Source: Nocardiopsis flavescens (lineage in GTDB: Bacteria > Actinomycetota > Actinomycetes > Streptosporangiales > Streptosporangiaceae). Taken from it: 64,000 nucleotides of DNA. The notes below the pieces were generated by a model. The model was not told where the DNA came from and did no database searches. It saw only the letters and a list, made by a program, of their open reading frames with translations. A program made the position numbers and the translations under genes. The stretch is taken from NCBI RefSeq assembly GCF_900141985.1, contig NZ_FQZK01000003.1:124001-188000 (forward strand), in the 5' to 3' direction. Shown here one piece after another: positions 1 through 8,757 of the stretch. Position 1 is the first letter of the stretch, and every line of letters starts with the position of its first letter.

Positions 1-1793
1 CGCTCGAAGTAGGCGCGCTCCTCCGGGCGGTTCCAGATCCACCAGTAGTCCCAGGGCTGCTTGGTCTTGACCGACATCGTGTAGCGCGGGTCCATGCGGC
101 GCAGCTCCGCGAGCACGTCCAGGCCGCGGTCGAGCCGCTTGCGCGAGGGCGCGATGCCCACCATGCCCAGGGAGTACTCCGCCCCGGGGAGCTTGGGCCT
201 GGCCAGCTGCTCGTCGTCCACCCAGTTGGGGACCACCACGACCTTGTCGGCGGGCCAGCCGGTGATCTCGCGGGTGAGGTCCGCGTAGTGCGGGCTGACG
301 CACACGACCGCGTCGACCTTGTCGATGTCGAGCTTGCGCGGCCACTCCGCGTACAGCTCGAACCGGTGCAGCCGGACGATGAGCCGCTGGTCGGGCCGCT
401 TCCACTTGGCGTAGAACAGGGCGTTGGGCCCGCACCACTCGCAGATGACCACGTCGGCCCACCCGGCCAGCTCCCGCGACCGGTACTGGTCGTGGGTGCC
501 CAGGCCCTCCCACTCGTCCATACGCACGTCCAAGCCGGGCAGCGAGGACAGGTACTCGGCGAGCCGGGTGAAGAACTTCATGTCGTGACCGGCCACGACC
601 ACCTTGAGGGGGCGCTCGGCGTCCACCCCGGCGGGGGCGGGCGGCAGCGCCTCGGCGAGGTACCCGCGCAGGCGCCCGGCCGCGCGTTCGAGCGTGTGGT
701 CCTCGGCCGCGGCCCGGCAGCGGGCGGCGGCCTCGGCGTACACGGAGCGGTCGTGGTAGGCGCGGGCGACCACCTCGGCCACCGAGTCCAGGTCGGCCCC
801 GGCGAACAGCGGGTAGTCGGCGCCCAGCTTGGCCTCGTGCATGGGGGTGCGGTTGAGGACCACCGGCAGGCCCAGCGCGCCCAGCTCCAGGACCTTGGTG
901 GACAGCTCCAGGCTGGCGTCCATCGACGGGTCCCGCCAGGACAGGCCGAAGTCGCACTCGGCGGAGGCGCGCAGGGCGTCCGCGCGCGCCATGCCGCCCC
1001 GCCAGTCCACACCCGGGGTGCCGTCCAGCGCCTTGCGCATGCGCTTGGACCAGTCGGCGGGGTCGGCGTGGACCTTGTCCCCGATCATCACCAGCTCGGC
1101 GTCCACGCCGCGGCGCTCCAGGGCGGCCGGGAGCCCGGTCATCTCCAGGGTGTTCCAGGCCGGGGCGAACTTGCCGGTGTAGGCCAGGCGGGCGCGGGCG
1201 TGCACCTGCCCGTCGGCGCGGGCGTCCCCGGGGACCACCACCACCGGCGGGAACAGCACGGAGCGGCCGCAGGCGGCGGGCACCGACGACTCCAGGAAGG
1301 CCCGCAGCTCCTCGGTCTGGCAGAGCAGGAACCGGGAGGCCAGGGCGATCTCGGTGAGCTCGGCGACGGCGGTGGCGGTGAACCCGTCCACCGCGTGCGG
1401 GAAGTCGGTGAGGTAGGTCCACAGCCGCCCGGCCAGGGTCTCCTCCTGGGCGGCCAGCCCGGCGAGCCGCCTGCCCCGCACGACCACGAGGTCGAACGGG
1501 GTCCGCTCGTGCCGGGAGACCAGCAGGGAGACGGCCTGCTCCGGTGTGAGGCCCCGCGGTCCGGCGTCCGGGACCAGCTTGTCCTCGTAGGGACGCAGCA
1601 GGCGGATGCCGGGGACGTCCGCGAGCGGCGCGACGAGCCGGTCGGTGCGCACCGGGGCCTTCAGCAGCAGGGTGACCTCGCATCCGGCGGCGGCCAGGGC
1701 CTGTGCCATCGACTGCGCCCAGATCGCTGAACCGTCGATGATGTTCAGGTCCACGTCCCCGTACAAGAGTGCGCGCGGAGGAGGTGTGCTCAC
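1..1793 (-). CDS. Tandem-domain glycosyltransferase (GT4-like), 3' end off the window
   Basis: The gene reads leftwards from a GTG at 1793 with an AAGGGA-type ribosome site just upstream; the first 597 residues are inside the window and the C-terminus lies beyond position 1. Residues 1-385 look like one GT-B transferase: an N-terminal sugar-nucleotide fold starting ALLYGDVDLN, then TGKFAPAWNT and a donor-site stretch around STKVLELGALGLPVV. A second GT-B-like unit begins near residue 397 (PLKVVVAGHDMKFF), continues through VVVVPNWVDD, and reaches the GIAPSRKRLDRG motif. Two transferase units in one polypeptide suggest sequential addition of two sugars, or one active and one degenerate domain. 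The role is inferred to be assembly of a cell-surface polysaccharide because the neighbours make and use UDP-ManNAc-type sugars. Acceptor and sugar cannot be told from sequence. Confidence 0.8.
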   Translation of the reverse strand, partial: MSTPPPRALLYGDVDLNIIDGSAIWAQSMAQALAAAGCEVTLLLKAPVRTDRLVAPLADVPGIRLLRPYEDKLVPDAGPRGLTPEQAVSLLVSRHERTPFDLVVVRGRRLAGLAAQEETLAGRLWTYLTDFPHAVDGFTATAVAELTEIALASRFLLCQTEELRAFLESSVPAACGRSVLFPPVVVVPGDARADGQVHARARLAYTGKFAPAWNTLEMTGLPAALERRGVDAELVMIGDKVHADPADWSKRMRKALDGTPGVDWRGGMARADALRASAECDFGLSWRDPSMDASLELSTKVLELGALGLPVVLNRTPMHEAKLGADYPLFAGADLDSVAEVVARAYHDRSVYAEAAARCRAAAEDHTLERAAGRLRGYLAEALPPAPAGVDAERPLKVVVAGHDMKFFTRLAEYLSSLPGLDVRMDEWEGLGTHDQYRSRELAGWADVVICEWCGPNALFYAKWKRPDQRLIVRLHRFELYAEWPRKLDIDKVDAVVCVSPHYADLTREITGWPADKVVVVPNWVDDEQLARPKLPGAEYSLGMVGIAPSRKRLDRGLDVLAELRRMDPRYTMSVKTKQPWDYWWIWNRPEERAYFE

Positions 1794-1851
1794 GTTCTTC
1801 CCTTCGGATGCTTGCGGGTGGCCCGTACCGGGCGGTCATGGCGGCCGGGAG

Positions 1852-3609
1852 TCATCCGACGGCCCCGGTGGGGGCGTCCGCCGCGGTGTGGGCGGGCCCC
1901 TGGGCGTTGCCGTCGGTCCCGGTGCCGTGATCGGGCCCCAGGGCCAGGAGGCGGGTGCCTCGGCGGTTCCACTCCGCCGGGTTCCAGCCCCGCCGCACCA
2001 GGACGGTGCGGGCCAGCTCCGGAATCAGGGAGCTGACGAAAACGTACTGCTCGCCGGCCGGGCGGTCGAAGAGGCCGCGCCCGGCCGCCGCGGCGGCCGG
2101 GGCCGCGACGGTGCCGACGGCGTCGGCGTCGGAGCACTCCACGGCGCACACCAGGTCGGCCAGGCGGTCCGGCCCCATGCCGCCGGACCACAGGTGGGCC
2201 CAGGGCGCGGTGGCGCGGTCGGCCAGGACGGCCCAGCGGTCGGGGTTCAGCCCGCCGACGAGGCCGGCGCCGCCGTCGCCCCGGGTCAGCTCCTCGGGGG
2301 TGTCCGGGGTGCTGAACCGGGCGGCGCGGACGGTGACGCCCTCGGCGCGCAGGCGCTGGACGCCGGGCAGGCGGGCCGCGGTGTCGGGGACCACGACCTC
2401 GGCCGGGCGCAGGCGCGAGGCCAGCAGGGAGTCGGCCAGGTCCTCGGCGTCGGCCTCCCCCGCCGGGTCGGCCAGGACCGCGACGGCGCGGCCGCGCAGC
2501 GGCAGCTCGGGACCGGGCGTGCCGGGCGGGAAGTCCAGGCCGGAGAGGATCTCGGCGAGCCGGACCGGGGTGGCGTCGGCGAGGAAAACCTCGCGGAGCA
2601 TGGTCCGCTGCTCGCCCGCGGTGGGCGCGGCGGCGCGCAGCCGGGGCACGGTGACGGCCAGGCCCTCGGTCTCCCCGGTCTCCTCGGCGACCCGGTCGTA
2701 CGGGACGGCCCGGGTGCCGCAGGCCTGGGCGCGGCGGCTCAGCGCCTCGGTGCGCGGGCCGTGGGCGGGGACCACGGCGACGCGCGCGGCGCGCAGGGCC
2801 TCGGCCAGGCCGGGGGCGTCGGCGTCGACCGTTCCGGCGCCCAGGCCCGGGAGGAGCTCGGGGACCGGCCCGGCCGGGGTGTCGCGGACGAACACGGCCT
2901 CGGGGCCCTCGGCCAGGTCGGCGGCGACCGGGTTGAACAGGTGCAGGGGCACGCCCGCGTCACCGCGGTGGACACGGGTGAAGCCCAGGGCGCGCAGGCC
3001 GGGGGCGGTGGGAGCGTCGTCCAGGAGCACGGCGGGGATGCCCCGCGCGGCCGCGGACTCCAGCACCCAGTGCAGGGCCCGGGTGCGGTCGGCCGCGGCG
3101 GGGTCGCCGACGTGCGCCCACGGCGAGCCGGGGGCCGCGGCGGAGGCGGAGACCAGGACGAGGTCGACATCGACGCCGTCCATGACGATCTGGGCGTCGT
3201 GGGGCCGCAGCGGGACCGAGCGGATGTAGGGGTCCAGCGCGCACTGGACCTGCGGTCCCAGGACGGTGGCGGCGATGAGCAGGTCGGAGGCGCCGCCCGC
3301 GGCGCCGGCCAGCAGGCGGGCCTCCTGGCGATCGGCGTCGAAGGAGCGGACCGGCTCGGCGCCGGGGCGCCGCGGCTGCTGGGAGTGGCGGGTGGAACCG
3401 CTGCGCCGCCAGAGGCGGTAGAGGTCGCGCGGGAGACGGACCAGGGAACGGCCGGGCTTCTTGGCCGCGGCGGTGAGCGCGCGGCCCACCTGGAGCGACG
3501 TGGAGTCCTCCAGGGCCGCCAGGCGGGCGCGGGCCTCCTGGAGCTGGGCCTCGCGTTCGGCCAGGGCCTGCCTGAGCTGTTCGGTCTGGCTCTGTTCACG
3601 CCGTTTCAC
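1852..3609 (-). CDS. Uncharacterised coiled-coil protein of the glycan locus
   Basis: 585 residues from a GTG at 3609 preceded by AAGGTGG. The open frame extends 98 codons further upstream, but that part lacks a ribosome site and reads like non-coding DNA. Residues 1-45 are charged and heptad-like (EQLRQALAEREAQLQEA), predicting a coiled coil. The middle is an Ala/Val-rich alpha/beta region. The C-terminal third (from about GRAVAVLADPAG) vaguely resembles a degenerate GT-A fold, with a stretch like LLASRLRPAEVVVPD, but I see no DXD metal motif I would trust. It sits between a glycosyltransferase and the UDP-GlcNAc epimerase on the same strand, so a part in surface-polymer assembly is likely. 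I do not recognise the family and assign no reaction. Confidence 0.7.
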   Translation of the reverse strand: MKRREQSQTEQLRQALAEREAQLQEARARLAALEDSTSLQVGRALTAAAKKPGRSLVRLPRDLYRLWRRSGSTRHSQQPRRPGAEPVRSFDADRQEARLLAGAAGGASDLLIAATVLGPQVQCALDPYIRSVPLRPHDAQIVMDGVDVDLVLVSASAAAPGSPWAHVGDPAAADRTRALHWVLESAAARGIPAVLLDDAPTAPGLRALGFTRVHRGDAGVPLHLFNPVAADLAEGPEAVFVRDTPAGPVPELLPGLGAGTVDADAPGLAEALRAARVAVVPAHGPRTEALSRRAQACGTRAVPYDRVAEETGETEGLAVTVPRLRAAAPTAGEQRTMLREVFLADATPVRLAEILSGLDFPPGTPGPELPLRGRAVAVLADPAGEADAEDLADSLLASRLRPAEVVVPDTAARLPGVQRLRAEGVTVRAARFSTPDTPEELTRGDGGAGLVGGLNPDRWAVLADRATAPWAHLWSGGMGPDRLADLVCAVECSDADAVGTVAAPAAAAAGRGLFDRPAGEQYVFVSSLIPELARTVLVRRGWNPAEWNRRGTRLLALGPDHGTGTDGNAQGPAHTAADAPTGAVG

Positions 3610-3977
3610 GGTCTGCCACCTTGCGTTCGGATCGGATCGGCGGAGCCGGGGTCCGCTTGCGGGCGCACCCCGTCGGATCGGGCCCCCCGCGGCGGGTGCC
3701 GGGGCGGGTCCGGATGCCCTTGCTGAGCCGTGTCGCGGGCTCGCGGGGCGCGGTCGGTGGTGTGTTCTGGTACGGCACGGCGTCTCACCTGCCCCTCTGT
3801 CGGGGAACGGTACCGCCGAAAGAGGGCGAAATGGTGTATTCGCCCATTTCATGCCGTGTCGCCCCTTGTGCGGGACGCCCGCCCGGGTTCCGCCGGGGAG
3901 CACCGCCGGAACCGGCCGCGTCGGCCGGCAGGCGGGGCCCGGGGGGTCTCCGGGGAGGGAGGGGAGGGGTCATGGGA
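3610..3977. other. Non-coding gap with a small inverted repeat
   Basis: This 368-base stretch separates the epimerase stop from the start of the coiled-coil gene, both on the minus strand. It is less GC-rich than its surroundings around 3820-3870 and contains an inverted repeat GGGCGAA (3824-3830) / TTCGCCC (3839-3845). It probably carries the promoter of the leftward genes. No convincing small gene is seen on either strand. Confidence 0.5.
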
Positions 3978-5090
3978 TCACCTGGTCCACTGGGTGAGGA
4001 CCGCGGCGATCCGTTCGCCGGCGCGGCCGTCCCACAGGGGCGGGGTCGTGTCGAGGAGGGCCTCGGAGCCCTGGCCGTGCAGGACCTTGGTGACGGCCTG
4101 GAGCAGGTCGGCCTCGGTGACCAGGCGGTTGGTGCCGTGGGTGATGGTCACGGGCCGCTCGGTGTTGGGGCGCAGCGTCAGGCAGGGGATGCCCAGGACG
4201 GTGGTCTCCTCCTGCACGCCGCCCGAGTCGGTGACGACCGCCTCGGAGCCCCGCACCAGGGCCACGAAGTCGAGGTAGCCCAGGGGTTCGAGCAGGTGGA
4301 CGCGGGGGTGGTCGCCCAGCCCGGCGCGCTCGAACGCGGCCTTGCCGCGCGGGTGGACCGGCATCACGACGTCGACGAGGTCGGCGATCTCGTGCAGGCG
4401 GGCGGCCAGCACGGCCGCCGTGTCGGGGTCGTCGACGTTGGCCGGGCGGTGCAGGGTGGCGGCGACGTACCGCTCGGGCAGGCCGAGCCGGGCGCGCAGG
4501 GCCTCGGCGTCGAACCGGTCGAGGTTGGCCAGCAGGGTGTCGATCATGGGGTTGCCGACCAGGTGGACCCGGTCCGGGGAGACGCCCTCGGCGGCCAGGT
4601 GGCCGATCGCCTCCGGGGAGGTGGCGAAGCACAGGTCGCTGAGCTGGTCGGTGACCCGGCGGTTGACCTCCTCCGGCATGGTGTTGTCGAAGGACCGCAG
4701 GCCCGCCTCCACGTGCACCACGGGGATGTGGAGCTTGGCGGCGACCAGGGCCGCGGCGACCGTGGAGTTCACGTCGCCGTACACGACGACCGCGCCGGGG
4801 CGCCGGGCGGTGAACTCCTGCTCCAGGCCGACCATGAGCGCCGCGGTCTGGGCCGCGTGCGAGCCCGACCCCACGCCCAGGTCGACGTCGGGGGTGGGCA
4901 GGCCCAGGTCGCGGAAGAACACCGCGGACATGCGGTCGTCGTAGTGCTGCCCGGTGTGCACCACCGCCTGGTGGGCGCCGCGCTCGCGCAGGGCGGAGAC
5001 GACGGGGGCGGCCTTGACGAAGTTGGGCCGGGCACCGACGACGTGAACGATCGCGGTGTCCCGACTGCCCAGGGGGGCGCTCGCTGCCAC
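3978..5090 (-). CDS. wecB: UDP-N-acetylglucosamine 2-epimerase (non-hydrolysing)
   Basis: 370 residues, the normal family length, from a GTG at 5090 with AGGAG 11 bases upstream; the longer open frame is rejected because family members start just before the GARPNFVKAAPV loop. Motifs in order: VVGARPNFVKAAP (residues 12-24), TGQHYDDRM, YGDVNST, VVHVEAGLRSFD, and DSGGVQEE near residue 280, all typical of the GT-B-like epimerase that interconverts UDP-GlcNAc and UDP-ManNAc in the cytosol. A UDP-ManNAc dehydrogenase-type gene lies 2 kb away on the other strand, so the pair would supply ManNAcA for a teichuronic-acid-like or related glycan. The gene is divergent from the GT4 gene at 5239 with a 148-base shared upstream region. 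Confidence 0.93.
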   Translation of the reverse strand: MAASAPLGSRDTAIVHVVGARPNFVKAAPVVSALRERGAHQAVVHTGQHYDDRMSAVFFRDLGLPTPDVDLGVGSGSHAAQTAALMVGLEQEFTARRPGAVVVYGDVNSTVAAALVAAKLHIPVVHVEAGLRSFDNTMPEEVNRRVTDQLSDLCFATSPEAIGHLAAEGVSPDRVHLVGNPMIDTLLANLDRFDAEALRARLGLPERYVAATLHRPANVDDPDTAAVLAARLHEIADLVDVVMPVHPRGKAAFERAGLGDHPRVHLLEPLGYLDFVALVRGSEAVVTDSGGVQEETTVLGIPCLTLRPNTERPVTITHGTNRLVTEADLLQAVTKVLHGQGSEALLDTTPPLWDGRAGERIAAVLTQWTR

Positions 5091-5238
5091 GGCTCTCTGG
5101 TCTCCTTCTGTTCGTCGTCGGCCCCACCGGTTCCGGTGGGACCGTGGCGGCCCGGGGGGACGTTCCTCGCCGGGACGTCCCGTCCGTGTCGCCGTGGTGT
5201 CACCGCCCGGCCACATCCACATGGTTGGGTGACTGACC

Positions 5239-7044
5239 GTGCATGACATCCCTGTTTCCGAAGTGCCCCGTCCCCGGACCCGCAGGCTGCGGGCGGCGAC
5301 GTTCACCGCCTCGACGGCCTGGCGCCACCTGCGCTCCGATCCCGCCCGCACGCCGCTGCTCGCGCTGCGGCTGATGCCGGGGCCGGTCCGGCGCGCCGCG
5401 CGCGGCGCGGCCGTCCGGGTGGGCGGGTCCGCCGGCGCCTACGCCCTGTGGGACGAGGGCCGCCGTGCCGAGGCCCGCGAGGCGGTCCTCGCCGCGGCGT
5501 CCGGCGCCGGACCCCGCACGCTGGGGCGCCTGGTGGCGGCCTGCCTGGCCGCCGGGGACGCCGGGACGGCGCGCGAACTGATCGAACGCCTTCCCCCGGG
5601 CCCGGTCCGCGACCGGGCCGTCCACCGGACGGACCTGGCCACGGGGCGGGCCGTCGCAGCGTCCCCGTCCCCGTCGCCCGTCCACCACGGGATCACGTTA
5701 ACCCGCGATGCCCCAACGCGGCCCGAAGACACGGTGAACGCTCGGCGACCGGAAGCCGAGGCGGGTGAACGGCTCGCATCGCCCCCCGGTGGGGCGGTGG
5801 ACGGATCGGGTGTGCGCGTCCTGCATCTGGTCACCAACGCGCTGCCGCACACCAACGCGGGATACACCCAGCGCACCCACCGGATCGCCGTCGCCCAGCG
5901 CGAGGCGGGCATGGACGTGCACGTGGTGAGCCGGGTCGGCCACCCCGTGGACAAGGGGAGCGGGGACGCGCGCACGCTGGTGCGCGTGGACGGGATCCCC
6001 TACCACCGGCTGCTGCCGTGGACGGCCCCGGCCAACCCCGAGGAGGAGCTGGCGGCGGGGCTGAGGCTCGCGTCCGAGCTGGTGGAACGGCTGCGCCCGA
6101 ACGTGCTGCACGCGGCCAGCAACCACCGCAACGCCCGGCTGGCGCTCGCCCTGGGGCACCGGTTCGGCCTGCCCGTGGTGTACGAGGTGCGGGGGTTCCT
6201 GGAGGAGTCGTGGCTCTCGCGCGACCCGTCGCGGAGCGTGGACGACGCCTTCTACCGCTCGGAGCGGGCACGGGAGACGGAGTGCATGCTCGCCGCCGAC
6301 CTGGTCGTGACCCTGGGCGAGGCCATGCGCGCCGACATCGAGGCGCGCGGCGTCCCGTCCGAGCGGCTGCTGGTGGTGCCCAACGCGGTGGACGAGTCGT
6401 TCCTGGAGCCGCTGCCCGCGGGGACCGCGGTGCGCGAGGAGTGGGGCATCGGCCCCGGGGAGTTCGTGGTCGGCACCACCACCAGCTGCTACGGCTACGA
6501 GGGGCTGGACACGCTGCTGGAGGCCGTGGCCCGCATGCGCGGGGCCGGCGAGGCCGCGCACGCCCTGGTCGTCGGCGACGGCCCCGAACTGGCGTCGCTG
6601 CGCGCCCGCGCCGCGGAGCTGGGGCTGGCGGGCGCGGCCCACTTCCCCGGCCGGGTCCCCGCGGGCCGGGTCCGCGAGCACCACGCCGCGATGGACGTGT
6701 TCGCCGTGCCACGGCGCGACGACCGCGTGTGCCGGGTGGTGACCCCGCTCAAACCCGTGGAGGCCATGGCCGGAAGGTTGCCGGTTGTGGCCAGTGATCT
6801 TCCGGCATTGCGAGAGATCGTGGAACCTGGAGTGACCGGAGAGTTAATTCCTCCGGGCGAATCGGCAGGTCTCGCAGATGTCCTGACAAAACTCGCCTAC
6901 AGTCGTGAAAGGCGAGAGGCCTACGGTCTCGCAGGTCGCAGCCTTATCGGCGCGAACCGCACATGGACCGGGGCCGTTTACCGCTACGACCACGCGTACC
7001 GGGCCCTTATCCGGAAAATGTCCGAACCAGGCCAGATCCCGTGA
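5239..7044 (+). CDS. GT4 family glycosyltransferase with N-terminal extension and two TTA codons
   Basis: 601 residues from a GTG at 5239 with only a weak ribosome site. The first 190 residues are Ala/Arg-rich with a short helical-repeat look (ALWDEGRRAEAREAVL). The GT-B domain starts at VRVLHLVTNALPHTNAGY and ends with the donor-binding PLKPVEAMAGRLPVVASD stretch, as in family 4 retaining transferases. It is a cytosolic or membrane-associated enzyme adding a sugar during surface-glycan synthesis. Two leucines are encoded by TTA (5698-5700 and 6844-6846), very rare in such GC-rich genomes, and the last 250 bases have unusually low third-position GC. This hints at translational control through the rare leucine tRNA or at transferred DNA. 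The next gene encodes the sugar dehydrogenase, 61 bases downstream. Confidence 0.88.
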   Translation: MHDIPVSEVPRPRTRRLRAATFTASTAWRHLRSDPARTPLLALRLMPGPVRRAARGAAVRVGGSAGAYALWDEGRRAEAREAVLAAASGAGPRTLGRLVAACLAAGDAGTARELIERLPPGPVRDRAVHRTDLATGRAVAASPSPSPVHHGITLTRDAPTRPEDTVNARRPEAEAGERLASPPGGAVDGSGVRVLHLVTNALPHTNAGYTQRTHRIAVAQREAGMDVHVVSRVGHPVDKGSGDARTLVRVDGIPYHRLLPWTAPANPEEELAAGLRLASELVERLRPNVLHAASNHRNARLALALGHRFGLPVVYEVRGFLEESWLSRDPSRSVDDAFYRSERARETECMLAADLVVTLGEAMRADIEARGVPSERLLVVPNAVDESFLEPLPAGTAVREEWGIGPGEFVVGTTTSCYGYEGLDTLLEAVARMRGAGEAAHALVVGDGPELASLRARAAELGLAGAAHFPGRVPAGRVREHHAAMDVFAVPRRDDRVCRVVTPLKPVEAMAGRLPVVASDLPALREIVEPGVTGELIPPGESAGLADVLTKLAYSRERREAYGLAGRSLIGANRTWTGAVYRYDHAYRALIRKMSEPGQIP

Positions 7045-7105
7045 TCGCGGACAACAGCTATCTACACTCGAGCGTCCCGAACAGTGACGTTCCCGGCTGT
7101 CCTCG

Positions 7106-8518
7106 ATGAAGTGCGCCCGTTCACGAAACGAATGCGAGTGTGACCACGAAGTGGATGCCGCAAACTCCAACCCAGCACCTGCACCCGAGCAGTCCCCCGC
7201 GGCGACCGGCGATCTCGTCATCATCGGTCTCGGCTACGTCGGCCTGCCCTTGGCCGCCGAGGCCAGCGCCGCAGGCCTGAAGGTCACCGGCCTCGACGTG
7301 AACGAGCGCGTCGTCCAGGGCCTCAACGGCGGGGCGTCGCACGTGGACGACCTGTCCGAAGCGGACGTGCGCGCCATGCTGGAGCGCGGGTTCACGGCGA
7401 GCACCGACCCGTCGGTCCTGGCCACCGCCCGCACCATCGTCATCTGCGTTCCCACGCCGCTGTCGCCCGAGGGCGGCCCCGACCTGGGCGCGGTCACCGC
7501 CGCCGCCGGGTCGATCGCCGCGCACCTGAGCCCCGGCACCCTGGTGATCCTGGAGTCGACCACCTACCCGGGCACCACCGACGAGGTCGTGCGGCCCCTC
7601 CTGGAGGAGTCCGGCCTGGTCGCCGGCGCCGACTTCCACCTGGCGTTCTCGCCCGAGCGGATCGACCCGGGCAACCCGACCTTCGGCGTGGCCAACACCC
7701 CCAAGGTCGTGGGCGGCCTGACGCCCGAGTGCGGCGAGGCGGCGGCCGAGTTCTACGGCCGGTTCGTGAACTCCGTCGTGCGGGCGCGGGGCACCCGCGA
7801 GGCCGAGATGGCCAAGCTGCTGGAGAACACCTACCGGCACGTCAACATCGCCCTGGTCAACGAGATGGCCATCTTCTGCCAGGAGCTGGGCGTCGACCTG
7901 TGGGACTCGATCGCGGCGGCGGCCACCAAGCCGTTCGGCTTCCAGGCGTTCTACCCCGGTCCGGGCGTGGGCGGCCACTGCATTCCGATCGACCCGAACT
8001 ACCTGTCGTACAAGGTCAAGACCCTGGGGTACCCGTTCCGGTTCGTGGAGCTGGCCCAGGAGATCAACGGCCGGATGCCGTCCTACGTCATCCAGCGCGC
8101 GCAGGAGCTGCTCAACGAGTCCGGGCTGGCCCTGTCGCGGTCCAAGGTCCTGGTCCTGGGCGTGACCTACAAGGCCGACATCGCCGACCAGCGCGAGTCC
8201 CCGGCCCGCCCGGTGGCGCGCAAGCTGCTCGCCAAGGGCGCCACCCTCACCTACCACGACCCGCACGTCGAGTCCTGGCAGGTGGACGGCGAGGACATCG
8301 AGCGCTCCACCGACCTGGACCGGGCGCTGGCCGAGGCCGACCTGACGATCCTGCTCACCGACCACTCCGAGTACCGGCCCAAGCGGCTGGAGGAGTACGC
8401 GCGGCTGCTGCTGGACACCCGCGGCGTGCTGCGCCGCACCCCGCGGGGCGAGGACCCCGCGGTGGTGCCCGCCCAGGGCCGCCGGTACACCCAGCGCGAG
8501 GGGATCCAGGTCCTCTAG
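7106..8518 (+). CDS. wecC: UDP-N-acetyl-D-mannosamine dehydrogenase-type nucleotide-sugar dehydrogenase
   Basis: 470 residues. The NAD-binding loop IGLGYVGLPLA lies near residue 40, followed by VPTPLSPEGGPD, the central TREAEMAKLLENTYRHVNI helix, and the catalytic cysteine in GVGGHCIPIDPNY at about residue 292. The last domain has GVTYKADIADQRESP. This is the WecC/WbpA class that oxidises C6 of UDP-HexNAc to a uronic acid in two NAD-dependent steps. With the 2-epimerase at 3978-5090 the likely product is UDP-ManNAcA; UDP-GlcNAc dehydrogenase activity remains possible. The first 30 residues (MKCARSRNECECDHE) are atypical in composition, so translation may really begin at GTG 7151; neither start has a strong ribosome site. 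A strong hairpin follows at 8546-8586. Confidence 0.9.
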   Translation: MKCARSRNECECDHEVDAANSNPAPAPEQSPAATGDLVIIGLGYVGLPLAAEASAAGLKVTGLDVNERVVQGLNGGASHVDDLSEADVRAMLERGFTASTDPSVLATARTIVICVPTPLSPEGGPDLGAVTAAAGSIAAHLSPGTLVILESTTYPGTTDEVVRPLLEESGLVAGADFHLAFSPERIDPGNPTFGVANTPKVVGGLTPECGEAAAEFYGRFVNSVVRARGTREAEMAKLLENTYRHVNIALVNEMAIFCQELGVDLWDSIAAAATKPFGFQAFYPGPGVGGHCIPIDPNYLSYKVKTLGYPFRFVELAQEINGRMPSYVIQRAQELLNESGLALSRSKVLVLGVTYKADIADQRESPARPVARKLLAKGATLTYHDPHVESWQVDGEDIERSTDLDRALAEADLTILLTDHSEYRPKRLEEYARLLLDTRGVLRRTPRGEDPAVVPAQGRRYTQREGIQVL

Positions 8519-8545
8519 AGCAGCGGCAACGGGCTCCACGACCGG

Positions 8546-8586
8546 GGGCGCGCCGTCCCGGACACCTTGTGTCCGACGGCGCGCCC
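8546..8586 (+). terminator. Hairpin terminator after the sugar dehydrogenase
   Basis: A 12-base perfect stem (8546-8557 with 8575-8586) encloses a second small stem (GGACA/TGTCC). It stands 28 bases after the dehydrogenase stop and lacks a T tract, like many actinobacterial terminators. Confidence 0.7.
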
Positions 8587-8757
8587 TCGTGTGTTCATCC
8601 GGAGTCGCACCAAGGTTCACCGGTTGAACCCCCGGCGTCCACCCCGCCGACCTTTGCGTGTTTCCGCAGGTGAATACCGTGTCGCACAGCCGGTACCGCT
8701 GCCCAAAAGCGGATCATCTTCTCAAGATGCGCCATACCGGCGACCCAGGTAGGTGAT

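Noticed and set aside
288..1730. A 480-codon open frame on the plus strand
   Set aside because: It is antisense to the glycosyltransferase gene. Its Gly/Val/His-rich product, lacking any domain, is the usual result of GC-rich codon bias.
1606..5246. Long plus-strand open frames (706 and 541 codons) opposite the coiled-coil and epimerase genes
   Set aside because: The minus-strand genes have motifs, starts and ribosome sites. The plus-strand frames encode low-complexity products.
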